Positions 13,236-26,409 of a DNA stretch of 64,000 nt are shown here, one piece after another (the stretch's first letter is position 1; every line of letters begins with the position of its first letter). The notes under the pieces were generated by a model, which ran no database searches, was not told the origin of the DNA, and saw nothing but the letters and a program-made list of their open reading frames with translations. The position numbers and the translations under genes were made by a program. The stretch comes from Hydractinia symbiolongicarpus (taxonomy: Eukaryota > Cnidaria > Hydrozoa > Anthoathecata > Hydractiniidae). The stretch spans positions 24,157,501-24,221,500 of the forward strand of contig NC_079881.1 of NCBI RefSeq assembly GCF_029227915.1, written 5' to 3'.

Positions 13236-16200
13236 AATTTGGCATGATTGCCGAAACTCATCCATTACACCGGGTACTGTGGTAGCTCTTCATATAAAAA
13301 TTTAGATAAATAACTCATTCTGTACTGTGGGACCAATCGCAGCCGTTATCGCGCGCTGAAGAAATAGAGACAGTTTCAAAAACTACATTTCAATGACTTT
13401 CTAACGGTATCAGTCCGTTTGAGTTACAACGGTTGCGTCATATATTCGTACCAACATGTAGTTAGTGATTTTATTCCGATATTACTAAGTTGTATCGCTT
13501 TTAACAGTGAAACGATTGACTCTGGGACTTAATTGAACTGATTCTGGACTGTGACCTTTTAAATTTGATAAATGAGACAATTGGACTCCAAGAAATAACA
13601 TTCTTCTTAATTTGACATGATTTCTTGAACTTAGAGATTTTACTGGTCGCTGTGGTAGTGCTTCATTTAAAAATTAGGATAAAAAAGTCATTTTTCACTG
13701 TGGGACCAAACCTAGGCGTTAGCGCGCGCTGAAGAAGTGGAGACAGTGTTAAATACTACATTTCAATGACTTTCTAACGGTATCAGTCCCTTTGAGTTAC
13801 AACGGTTGCGTCACATATTCGTACAAACATGTATTTAGCGATAGTATTCGGATATTACTAGGTTGCATCTTTTTTAACAGTGAAACGATTGATTGTGGGA
13901 CTTAATTGAACTGATTCTGGACTGTGACCTTATAATTGTGATAAATGAGCCAATTGGACTCCAAGGAATAAAGTTCTTCTTAATTTCACATGATTATTGG
14001 AATTCAGCGATTACACTAGTCTCTGTGGTAGCGATTTATTTGAAAAATTAGATAAATAAGTCTTTTTTTGCTGTGGGATCAATCCTGGCCGTTAGCACAC
14101 GCTGAAGAAATAGAGACATTCTCAAAAACTACATTTCATTGACTTCTTGCCGGTATCAATCCGTTTGAGTTACAACGGTTGCGTCACATATTCGTACCAA
14201 CATATATTTAGTGATAGTTTTCCGATATTACTATGTTGCATCGCTTTTAACAGTGAACCGACTGACTGTGGGACTTAATTTAACTGATTTTGGACTTTGA
14301 CCTTATAAATGTGATAAATGAGTCAACTGGACTGTAAGAAATAACATTCTTATTAATTTGGCATGATTACCGAAACTCATCCATTACACCGGGTACTGTG
14401 GTAGCGCTTCATATAAAAATTTAGATAAATAACTCATTCTGTACTGTGGGATCAATCGCAGCCGTTATCGCGCGCTGAAGAAATAGAGACAGTTTCAAAA
14501 ACTACATTTCAATGACTTTCTAACGGTATCAGTCCGTTTGAGTTACAACGGTTGCGTCATATATTCGTACCAACATGTAGTTAGTGATTTTATTCTGATA
14601 TTACTAAGTTGCATCGCTTTTAACAGTGAAACGATTGACTGTAGGACTTAATTGAACTGATTTTTGACTTTGACCTTATAAATGTGATAAATGAGACAAT
14701 TGAACTCCAAGAAATAACATGCTTCTTAATTTGACATGATTGCTTGAACTCAGCAGTTACACTGGGCGCTGTGGCAGCGCTTTATTTAAAATTTAGATAA
14801 AAAAAGTCCTTTTTGAATAGTGTGACCACTACTAGCCGTTATCGCGCGCTGAAGAAATAGAGACAGTTTCAAAAACTACATTTCATTGACTTTCTAACGG
14901 TGTCAATCCGTTTGAGTTACAGCGGTTGCGTCACATATTCGTACCAACATGTATTTAGTGATTTTTTCCGATATTACTAAGTTGTATCGCTTTTAACTGT
15001 GAAACGATTGACTGTGGGACTTAGTTGAACTGATTCTGGACTGTGACCTTATAAATGTGATGAATGAGCCAATTGGACTCGAAGGAATAACATTCTTCTT
15101 AATTTGACATGATTGCTGGAATTCAGCGATTACATTAGGCTCTGTGGTAGCGCTTTATTTAAAAAGTTAGATAAATAAGTCTTTTTCTACTGTGGGACCA
15201 ATCCAGGCGGTTAGCACGCGCTGAATAAATAGAAACAGTTTCAAAGACTACATTTCATTGACTTTCCTACGGTATCAGTCTGTTTGAGTGACAACAGTTC
15301 TGTCACATACTTGTACCTACATTTATTTAGCGATACTTTTCTGATATTACTAGGTTGCATTGCCTTTAACAGTGAAACGATTGATTGTGGGACGTAACAT
15401 AACTGATTTTGGACTTTGACTTTAAGAATGTGATAAATGAGACAATTGAAGTCCAAGAAATAACATTCTTCTTAATTTCAGATGATTATTGGAATTCAGC
15501 GATTACATTAGGGTCTGTGGTAGCGCTTTATTTAAAAATTTAGATAAGTAAGTCCTTTTTTACTGTGGGACCAATCCTGGCCGTTAGCACGCGCTGAAGA
15601 AGTAGAGACAGTTTCAAAAACTACATTTCAATGACTTTCTAACAGTATCAGTCTGTTTAAGTGACCACGGCTCCGCCACATACTCGTACCAACATGTATT
15701 TAGCGATACTTTTCTGATATTACTAGGTTGCATTGCCTTTAACAGTGAAACGATTGACTGTGGCACGTAATATATCTGATTTTGGACTTTGACTTTAAGA
15801 ATGTGATAAATGAGACAATTAAACTCCAAGAAGTAACATTCTTCTTAATTTCACATGATTGCTTGAACTCAGCAGTTACACTGGGCGCTGTGGCAGCGCT
15901 TTATTTAAAAATTTAGATAAGAAAGTCCTTTTTGTACTGTGAGACCACTCCTAGCCGTTATCGCGCGCTGAAGAAGTAGAGACAGTTTCAAAAACTCCAT
16001 TTCATTGACTTCCTAACGGTATCGGTTCGTTTCAATTACAACCGTTCCGTCACATATTCGTACCATCATGTATCTAACGATATTTTTCAAATATTACCAG
16101 GTTGCATCGCTTTTAGCAGTAAAACGATTGACTGTAGGACTTAATTGAACTGATTTTTGACTTTGAACTCATAAATGTGATAAATGAGCCAAATGGACTC

Positions 16201-16847
16201 CAAGAAATAAACATTCTTCTTAACTCGACATGATTGCCGGAACTCAGCGATTACACTGGGCGCTGTGGTAGCGCTTTAATTAAAAATTTAGATAAATAAG
16301 TCATTTTTTACTGTGGGACCAATCCTAGCCGTTAGTTTGCGCTGAAGAAATAGAGACAGTTTCAAAAACGACATTTCATTGACTTTCTAACGGTGTCAAT
16401 CCGTTTGAGTTGCAACGGTTGCGTCACATATTCGTACCAACATGTATTTAGTGATTTTTTCCGATATTACTAAGTTGTATCGCTTTTAACAGTGAAACGA
16501 TTGACTGTGGGACTTAGTTGAACTGATTCTGGACTGTGACCTTATAAATGTGATAAATGAGCCAATTGGACTCGAAGGAATAACATTCTTCTTATTTTGA
16601 CATGATTGCTGGAATTCAGCGATTACATTAAGCTCTGTGGTAGCGATTTATTTAAAAATTTAGATAAGTAAATCTTTTCTACTGTGGGACCAATCCTGGC
16701 CGTTAGCACGCGCTGAAGAAGTAGAGACAGTTTCAAAAACTACATTTCATTGACTTTCTAACGGTATCAGTCTGTTTGAGTGACAACGGTTCCGTCACAT
16801 ACTTGTACCTACATTTATTTAGCGATACTTTTCTGATATTACTAGGT
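13236..16847. repeat. 3.6-kb satellite block, copy 1 of a distant duplication
   Basis: This block matches 20694-24305 at an offset of 7458-7459 bp. The one-base change in offset comes from two single-base indels: a shorter A run near 14790, and an extra A near 16210 (AAGAAATAAACATTC against AAGAAATAACATTC). Only a few substitutions are seen, for example TCAGATG against TCACATG near 15478. Left edge: the copies differ just before TTAATTTGGCATG. Right edge: one reads TTGCATCGCTTTTAAC and the other TTGCATTGCCTTTAAC. Confidence 0.9.
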
Positions 16848-18660
16848 TGCATCGCTTTTAACAGTGAAACATTTGACTGTGGGACTTAATTGAACTGATT
16901 TTGGGCTTTGACTTTATAAAGATGTTAAATGACCCAGTTTGACTACAAGAAATAACATTCTTCTTAATTAGACATGATTGCTGGAATTCAGCGAGTACAC
17001 TAATTTCTGTGGTAGCGCTTTATTTGAAAAATTAGATAAATAAGTCTTTTTTCACTGTGGGATCAATCCTGGCCGTTAGCACACGCTGAAGAAATAGAGA
17101 CATTCTCAAAAACTACATTTCATTGACTTCTTGCCGGTATCAATCCGTTTGAGTTACAACGGTTGCGTCACATATTCGTACCAACATATATTTAGTGATC
17201 GTTTCCCGATATTACTATGTTGCATCGCTTTTAACAGTGAAGCGACTGACTGTGGGACTTAATTTAACTGATTTTGGACTTTGACGTTATAAATGTGATA
17301 AATGAGTCAACTGGACTGTAAGAAATAACATTCTTATTAATTTGGAATGATTGCCGAAACTCATCCATTACACCGGGTGCTGTGGTAGCGCTTCATTTAA
17401 AAATTTAGTTAAATAATTCAATCTGTACTGTGGGACCAATCGTAGCCGTTATAGCGCGCTGAAGAAATAGAGACAGTTTCAAAAACTACATTTCAATGAC
17501 TTTCCTACGGTATCAGTCCGTTTGAGTTACAACGGTTGCGTCACATATTCGTACCAACATGTATTTAGTGATTTTTTCCGATATTACTAAGTTGTATCGC
17601 TTTTAACAGTGAAACGATTGACTGTGGGACTTAGTTGAACTGATTCTGGACTGTGACCTTATAAATGTGATAAATGAGCCAATTGGACTCGAAGGAATAA
17701 CATTCTTCTTATTTTGACATGATTGCTGGAATTCAGCGATTACATTAAGCTCTGTGGTAGCGATTTATTTAAAAATTTAGATAAGTAAATCTTTTCTACT
17801 GTGGGACCAATCCTGGCCGTTAGCACGCGCTGAAGAAGTAGAGACAGTTTCAAAAACTACATTTCATTGACTTTCTAACGGTATCAGTCTGTTTGAGTGA
17901 CAACGGTTCCGTCACATACTTGTACCTACATTTATTTAGCGATACTTTTCTGATATTACTAGGTTGCATCGCTTTTAACAGTGAAACATTTGACTGTGGG
18001 ACTTAATTGAACTGATTTTGGGCTTTGACTTTATAAAGATGTTAAATGACCCAGTTTGACTACAAGAAATAACATTCTTCTTAATTAGACATGATTGCTG
18101 GAATTCAGCGAGTACACTAATTTCTGTGGTAGCGCTTTATTTGAAAAATTAGATAAATAAGTCTTTTTTCACTGTGGGATCAATCCTGGCCGTTAGCACA
18201 CGCTGAAGAAATAGAGACATTCTCAAAAACTACATTTCATTGACTTCTTGCCGGTATCAATCCGTTTGAGTTACAACGGTTGCGTCACATATTCGTACCA
18301 ACATATATTTAGTGATCGTTTCCCGATATTACTATGTTGCATCGCTTTTAACAGTGAAGCGACTGACTGTGGGACTTAATTTAACTGATTTTGGACTTTG
18401 ACCTTATAAATGTGATAAATGAGTCAACTGGACTGTAAGAAATAACATTCTTATTAATTTGGCATGATTGCCGAAACTCATCCATTACACCGGGTGCTGT
18501 GGTAGCGCTTCATTTAAAAATTTAGTTAAATAATTCAATCTGTACTGTGGGACCAATCGTAGCCGTTATAGCGCGCTGAAGAAATAGAGACAGTTTCAAA
18601 AACTACATTTCAATGACTTTCCTACGGTATCAGTCCGTTTGAGTTACAACGGTTGCGTCA
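16427..18660. repeat. 3-mer higher-order repeat, period 1117 bp (2 copies)
   Basis: Copy A (16427-17543) and copy B (17544-18660) repeat at an offset of 1117, three monomers less 2 bp. Order of diagnostic monomers: CATTAAGCTCTGTGG, then GAGTACACTAATTTCTG, then CATCCATTACACCGGG. The breakpoints are sharp: before copy A the sequence is TTTGAGTTGCAACGG, before copy B TTTGAGTTACAACGG, and after copy B the next bases change to TCATATATTCGTGC. Copies differ by isolated substitutions such as GACGTTAT/GACCTTAT and TTTGGAATG/TTTGGCATG. Confidence 0.92.
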
Positions 18661-19264
18661 TATATTCGTGCAAACATGTATTTAGCGATAGTATTCGGAT
18701 ATTACTAGGTTGCATCGCTTTTAACAGTGAAACGATTGACTGAGGGCCTCAATTGAACTGATTCTAGACTGTGACCTTATAAATGTGATAAATGAGGCAA
18801 TTGGACTCCAAGGAAATACATTCTTCTTAATTTGACATGATTGCTGTAACTCAGCGATTATACTGGGCGCTGTGGTAGCGCTTTATTTAAAAATTTAGAT
18901 AAATAAGTCTTTTTTTATTGTAGGACCAATCCTGGCCGTTAGCACACGTTGAAGAAAGAGAGACATTCTCAAAAACTTCATTTCATTGACTTCTTGCCAG
19001 TATCAATCCGTTTGAGTTACAACGGTTGCGTCACATATTCGTACCGACATGTATTTAGCAATAGTATTCGGATATTACTAGGTTGCATCGCTTTTAACAG
19101 TGAAACATTTGACTGTGGGACTTAATTGAACTGATTTTGGACTTTGACTTTATAAAGATGTTAAATGACCCAGTTTGACTACAAGAAATAACATTCTTCT
19201 TAATTCGACATGATTGCTGGAATTCAGCGAGTACACTAATCTCTGTGGTAGCGCTTTATTTGAA
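18661..19264. repeat. Partial third copy of the 1492-bp-type monomers
   Basis: The segment continues with the GTGCAAACATGTATTTAGCG, GAGGGCCTCAATTG and GATTGCTGTAACTCAGC variants seen at 10.14-10.4 kb and 11.63-11.9 kb. It is therefore a partial copy of the 4-mer unit placed downstream of the 3-mer block. No other feature is seen. Confidence 0.82.
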
Positions 19265-22095
19265 AAATTAGATAAATAAGTCTTTTTTTACTGTGGGATC
19301 AATCCTGGCCGTTAGCACACGCTGAAGAAATAGAGACATTCTCAAAAACTACATTTCATTGACTTCTTGCCGGTATCAATCCGTTTGAGTTACAACGGTT
19401 GCGTCACATATTCGTACCAACATATATTTAGTGATAGTTTTCCGATATTACTATGTTGCATCGCTTTTAACAGTGAACCGACTGACTGTGGGACTTAATT
19501 TAACTGATTTTGGACTTTGACCTTATAAATGTGATAAATGAGTCAACTGGACTGTAAGAAATAACATTCTTATTAATTTGGCATGATTGCCGAAACTCAT
19601 CCATTACACCGGGTACTGTGGTAGCGCTTCATATAAAAATTTAGATAAATAACTCATTCTGTACTGTGGGACCAATCGCAGCCGTTATCGCGCGCTGAAG
19701 AAATAGAGACAGTTTCAAAAACTACATTTCAATGACTTTCTAACGGTATCAGTCCGTTTGAGTTACAACGGTTGCGTCATATATTCGTACCAACATGTAG
19801 TTAGTGATTTTATTCCGATATTACTAAGTTGTATCGCTTTTAACAGTGAAACGATTGACTCTGGGACTTAATTGAACTGATTCTGGACTGTGACCTTTTA
19901 AATTTGATAAATGAGACAATTGGACTCCAAGAAATAACATTCTTCTTAATTTGACATGATTTCTGGAACTTAGAGATTTTACTGGTCGCTGTGGTAGTGC
20001 TTCATTTAAAAATTAGGATAAAAAAGTCATTTTTCACTGTGGGACCAAACCTAGGCGTTAGCGCGCGCTGAAGAAGTGGAGACAGTGTTAAATACTACAT
20101 TTCACTGACTTTCTAACGGTATCAGTCCCTTTGAGTTACAACGGTTGCGTCCCATATTCGTACAAACATGTATTTAGCGATAGTATTCGGATATTACTAG
20201 GTTGCATCTTTTTTAACAGTGAAACGATTGATTGTGGGACTTAATTGAACTGATTCTGGACTGTGACCTTATAATTGTGATAAATGAGCCAATTGGACTC
20301 CAAGGAATAAAGTTCTTCTTAATTTCACATGATTATTGGAATTCAGCGATTACACTAGTCTCTGAGGTAGCGATTTATTTGAAAAATTAGATAAATAAGT
20401 CTTTTTTTACTGTGGGATCAATCCTGGCCGTTAGCACACGCTGAAGAAATAGAGACATTCTCAAAAACTACATTTCATTGACTTCTTGCCGGTATCAATC
20501 CGTTTGAGTTACAACGGTTGCGTCACATATTCGTACCAACATATATTTAGTGATAGTTTTCCGATATTACTATGTTGCATCGCTTTTAACAGTGAACCGA
20601 CTGACTGTGGGACTTAATTTAACTGATTTTGGACTTTGACCTTATAAATGTGATAAATGAGTCAACTGGACTGTAAGAAATAACATTCTTATTAATTTGG
20701 CATGATTGCCGAAACTCATCCATTACACCGGGTACTGTGGTAGCGCTTCATATAAAAATTTAGATAAATAACTCATTCTGTACTGTGGGACCAATCGCAG
20801 CCGTTATCGCGCGCTGAAGAAATAGAGACAGTTTCAAAAACTACATTTCAATGACTTTCTAACGGTATCAGTCCGTTTGAGTTACAACGGTTGCGTCATA
20901 TATTCGTACCAACATGTAGTTAGTGATTTTATTCCGATATTACTAAGTTGTATCGCTTTTAACAGTGAAACGATTGACTCTGGGACTTAATTGAACTGAT
21001 TCTGGACTGTGACCTTTTAAATTTGATAAATGAGACAATTGGACTCCAAGAAATAACATTCTTCTTAATTTGACATGATTTCTGGAACTTAGAGATTTTA
21101 CTGGTCGCTGTGGTAGTGCTTCATTTAAAAATTAGGATAAAAAAGTCATTTTTCACTGTGGGACCAAACCTAGGCGTTAGCGCGCGCTGAAGAAGTGGAG
21201 ACAGTGTTAAATACTACATTTCACTGACTTTCTAACGGTATCAGTCCCTTTGAGTTACAACGGTTGCGTCCCATATTCGTACAAACATGTATTTAGCGAT
21301 AGTATTCGGATATTACTAGGTTGCATCTTTTTTAACAGTGAAACGATTGATTGTGGGACTTAATTGAACTGATTCTGGACTGTGACCTTATAATTGTGAT
21401 AAATGAGCCAATTGGACTCCAAGGAATAAAGTTCTTCTTAATTTCACATGATTATTGGAATTCAGCGATTACACTAGTCTCTGAGGTAGCGATTTATTTG
21501 AAAAATTAGATAAATAAGTCTTTTTTTACTGTGGGATCAATCCTGGCCGTTAGCACACGCTGAAGAAATAGAGACATTCTCAAAAACTACATTTCATTGA
21601 CTTCTTGCCGGTATCAATCCGTTTGAGTTACAACGGTTGCGTCACATATTCTTACCAACATATATTTAGTGATAGTTTTCCGATATTACTATGTTGCATC
21701 GCTTTTAACAGTGAACCGACTGACTGTGGGACTTAATTTAACTGATTTTGGACTTTGACCTTATAAATGTGATAAATGAGTCAACTGGACTGTAAGAAAT
21801 AACATTCTTATTAATTTGGCATGATTGCCGAAACTCATCCATTACACCGGGTACTGTGGTAGCGCTTCATATAAAAATTTAGATAAATAACTCATTCTGT
21901 ACTGTGGGACCAATCGCAGCCGTTATCGCGCGCTGAAGAAATAGAGACAGTTTCAAAAACTACATTTCAATGACTTTCTAACGGTATCAGTCCGTTTGAG
22001 TTACAACGGTTGCGTCATATATTCGTACCAACATGTAGTTAGTGATTTTATTCCGATATTACTAAGTTGTATCGCTTTTAACAGTGAAACGATTG
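19265..22095. repeat. 3-mer higher-order repeat, period 1119 bp (about 2.5 copies)
   Basis: Monomer starts at 19948 and 21067 give an offset of exactly 1119. The distinctive GATTTCTGGAACTTAGAG monomer, the TCTGAGGTAGCGATTT monomer and the CATCCATTACACCGGG monomer recur in that order. The copies are almost free of differences; one is TTCGTACC/TTCTTACC near 21650. The third, partial copy ends at about 22095, where GACTCTGGGACTT becomes GACTGTAGGACTT. A single copy of the same trio is at 13.24-14.5 kb, inside the long-range duplicate. Confidence 0.92.
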
Positions 22096-24305
22096 ACTGT
22101 AGGACTTAATTGAACTGATTTTTGACTTTGACCTTATAAATGTGATAAATGAGACAATTGAACTCCAAGAAATAACATGCTTCTTAATTTGACATGATTG
22201 CTTGAACTCAGCAGTTACACTGGGCGCTGTGGCAGCGCTTTATTTAAAAATTTAGATAAAAAAAGTCCTTTTTGAATAGTGTGACCACTACTAGCCGTTA
22301 TCGCGCGCTGAAGAAATAGAGACAGTTTCAAAAACTACATTTCATTGACTTTCTAACGGTGTCAATCCGTTTGAGTTACAGCGGTTGCGTCACATATTCG
22401 TACCAACATGTATTTAGTGATTTTTTCCGATATTACTAAGTTGTATCGCTTTTAACTGTGAAACGATTGACTGTGGGACTTAGTTGAACTGATTCTGGAC
22501 TGTGACCTTATAAATGTGATGAATGAGCCAATTGGACTCGAAGGAATAACATTCTTCTTAATTTGACATGATTGCTGGAATTCAGCGATTACATTAGGCT
22601 CTGTGGTAGCGCTTTATTTAAAAAGTTAGATAAATAAGTCTTTTTCTACTGTGGGACCAATCCAGGCGGTTAGCACGCGCTGAATAAATAGAAACAGTTT
22701 CAAAGACTACATTTCATTGACTTTCCTACGGTATCAGTCTGTTTGAGTGACAACAGTTCTGTCACATACTTGTACCTACATTTATTTAGCGATACTTTTC
22801 TGATATTACTAGGTTGCATTGCCTTTAACAGTGAAACGATTGATTGTGGGACGTAACATAACTGATTTTGGACTTTGACTTTAAGAATGTGATAAATGAG
22901 ACAATTGAAGTCCAAGAAATAACATTCTTCTTAATTTCACATGATTATTGGAATTCAGCGATTACATTAGGGTCTGTGGTAGCGCTTTATTTAAAAATTT
23001 AGATAAGTAAGTCCTTTTTTACTGTGGGACCAATCCTGGCCGTTAGCACGCGCTGAAGAAGTAGAGACAGTTTCAAAAACTACATTTCAATGACTTTCTA
23101 ACAGTATCAGTCTGTTTAAGTGACCACGGCTCCGCCACATACTCGTACCAACATGTATTTAGCGATACTTTTCTGATATTACTAGGTTGCATTGCCTTTA
23201 ACAGTGAAACGATTGACTGTGGCACGTAATATATCTGATTTTGGACTTTGACTTTAAGAATGTGATAAATGAGACAATTAAACTCCAAGAAGTAACATTC
23301 TTCTTAATTTCACATGATTGCTTGAACTCAGCAGTTACACTCGGCGCTGTGGCAGCGCTTTATTTAAAAATTTAGATAAGAAAGTCCATTTTGTACTGTG
23401 AGACCACTCCTAGCCGTTATCGCGCGCTGAAGAAGTAGAGACAGTTTCAAAAACTCCATTTCATTGACTTCCTAACGGTATCGGTTCGTTTCAATTACAA
23501 CGGTTCCGTCACATATTCGTACCATCATGTATCTAACGATATTTTTCAAATATTACCAGGTTGCATCGCTTTTAGCAGTAAAACGATTGACTGTAGGACT
23601 TAATTGAACTGATTTTTGACTTTGAACTCATAAATGTGATAAATGAGCCAAATGGACTCCAAGAAATAACATTCTTCTTAACTCGACATGATTGCCGGAA
23701 CTCAGCGATTACACTGGGCGCTGTGGTAGCGCTTTAATTAAAAATTTAGATAAATAAGTCATTTTTTACTGTGGGACCAATCCTAGCCGTTAGTTTGCGC
23801 TGAAGAAATAGAGACAGTTTCAAAAACGACATTTCATTGACTTTCTAACGGTGTCAATCCGTTTGAGTTGCAACGGTTGCGTCACATATTCGTACCAACA
23901 TGTATTTAGTGATTTTTTCCGATATTACTAAGTTGTATCGCTTTTAACAGTGAAACGATTGACTGTGGGACTTAGTTGAACTGATTCTGGACTGTGACCT
24001 TATAAATGTGATAAATGAGCCAATTGGACTCGAAGGAATAACATTCTTCTTATTTTGACATGATTGCTGGAATTCAGCGATTACATTAAGCTCTGTGGTA
24101 GCGATTTATTTAAAAATTTAGATAAGTAAATCTTTTCTACTGTGGGACCAATCCTGGCCGTTAGCACGCGCTGAAGAAGTAGAGACAGTTTCAAAAACTA
24201 CATTTCATTGACTTTCTAACGGTATCAATCTGTTTGAGTGACAACGGTTCCGTCACATACTTGTACCTACATTTATTTAGCGATACTTTTCTGATATTAC
24301 TAGGT
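20694..24305. repeat. 3.6-kb satellite block, copy 2 of a distant duplication
   Basis: Partner of 13236-16847. The two copies are separated by about 3.85 kb that itself contains two younger HOR blocks, so the separation grew, or the copy was placed, by later amplification. The block overlaps the last 1.4 kb of the 1119-bp HOR. Its latter part includes the monomers with CATTAAGCTCTG and GAACTCATAAATGTG. Confidence 0.9.
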
Positions 24306-26409
24306 TGCATTGCCTTTAACAGTGAAACGATTGATTGTGGGACGTAACATAACTGATTTTGGACTTTGACTTTAAGAATGTGATAAATGAGACAATTGAA
24401 CTCCAAGAAATAACATTCTTCTTAATTTGACATGATTGCTTGAACTCAGCAGTTATACTGGGCGCTGTGGCAGCGCTTTATTTAAAAATTTAGATAAAGA
24501 AAGTCCTTTTTGTACTGTGTGACCACTACTAGCCGTTATCGCGCGCTGAAGAAATAGAGACAGTTTCAAAAACTACATTTCATTGACTTTCTAACAGTGT
24601 CAATCCATTTGAGTTACAGCGGTTGCGTCACATATTCGTATCAACATGTATTTAGTGATTTTTTCCGATATTACTAAGTTGTATCGCTTTTAACAGTAAA
24701 ACGATTGACTGTGGGACTTAGTTGAACTGATTCTGGACTGTGACCTTATAAATGTGATAAATGAGCCAATTGGACTCGAAGGAATAACATTCTTCTTAAT
24801 TTGACATGATTGCTGGAACTCAGCGATTACACTGGGCGCTGTGGTAGCGCTTTATTTAAAATTAAGATAAATAAGTCATTTTTTACTGTGGGACCAATCC
24901 TAGACGTTAGTTCGCGCTGAAGAAATAGAGACAATTTCAAAAAAAACATTTCATTGTCTTTCTAACGGTGTCAGTCCGTATGAGTTACAACGGTTGGGTC
25001 ACATATTCGTACCAACATGTATTTAGCGATATTTTTTCTGATATTACTGGGTTGCATTGCCTTTAACAGTGAAACGATTGATTGTGGGACGTAACATAAC
25101 TGATTCTGGACTTTGACTTTAAGAATCTGATAAATTAGACAACTGAACTCCAAGAAATAACATTCTTCTTAATTTCACATGATTATTGGAATTCAGCGAT
25201 TACATTAGTCTCTGTGGTAGCGTTTTATTTAAAAATTTAGATCAGTAAGTCCTTTTTTACTGTGGGACCAATCCTGGCCGTTAGCACGCGCTGAAGAAGT
25301 AGAGACAATTTCAAAAACTACATTTCAATGAACAGTATCAGTCTGTTTAAGTGACCACGGTTCCGCCACATACTCGTACCAACATTTATTTAGCGATACT
25401 TTTCTGATATTACTAGGTTGCATTGCCTTTAACAGTGAAACGATTGACTGTGGCACGTAATATAACTGATTTTGGACTTTGACTTTAGTAATGTGATAAA
25501 TAAGACAATTAAACTCCAAGAAGTAACGTTTTTCTTAATTTGACATGATTGCTTGAACTCAGCAGTTACACTGGGCGCTGTGGCAGCGCTTTATTTAAAA
25601 ATTTAGACAAGAAAGTCCTTTTTGTACTGTGAGACCACTCCTAGCCGTTATCGCGCGCTGAAGAAGTAGAGACAGTTTCAAAAACTCCATTTTATTCACT
25701 TTCTAACGGTATCAGTTCCTTTCTATTACAACGGTTCCGTCACATATTCGTACCAACATGTATTTAGTGATTTTTTCCGATATTACTAAGTTGTATCGCT
25801 TTTAGCAGTGAAACGATTCACTGTGGGACTTAGTTGAACTGATTCTGGACTGTGACCTTATAATTGTGATAAATAAGCCAATTGGACTCCAAGGAATAAA
25901 GTTCTTCTTAATTTCACATGATTATTGGAATTTAGCGATTACATTAGGCTCTGTGGTAGCGATTTATTTAAAAATTTAGATAAGTAAGTCTTTTTTACTG
26001 TGGGACCAATCCTGGCCATTAGCACGCGCAGAAGAAGTAGAGACAGTTTCAAAAACTAAATTTCATTGACTTTCTAACGGTATCAGTCTGTTTGAGTGAC
26101 AAAGGTTCCGTCACATACTTGTACCAACATGTATTTAGTGATTTTTTCCGATATTACTAAGTTGTATGGCTTTTAACAGTGAAACGATTGACTGTAGGAC
26201 TTAATTGAACTGATTTTTGACTTTGACCTTACAAATGTGATAAATGAGCCAATTGGACTCCAAGAAATAACATTCTTCGTAACTCGACATGATTTCCGGA
26301 ACTCAGCGATTACACTGGACCCTGTGGTAGCGCTTCATTTAAAAATTTAGATAAATAAGTCATTCTTTACTGTGGGACCAATCCTAGCCGTTATCGCGCG
26401 CTGAAGAAA
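24306..26409. repeat. Diverged satellite monomers without clear long period
   Basis: About 5.6 monomers of mixed subfamilies. The unit near 25320 has lost 8 bp (TTTCAATGAACAGTATC, where others have ACTTTCTA before ACAG). Several units appear chimeric, joining a GTTCCGTCACATACTTG left part to an ACATGTATTTAGTGATTTTTT right part. No gene is seen. Confidence 0.85.
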
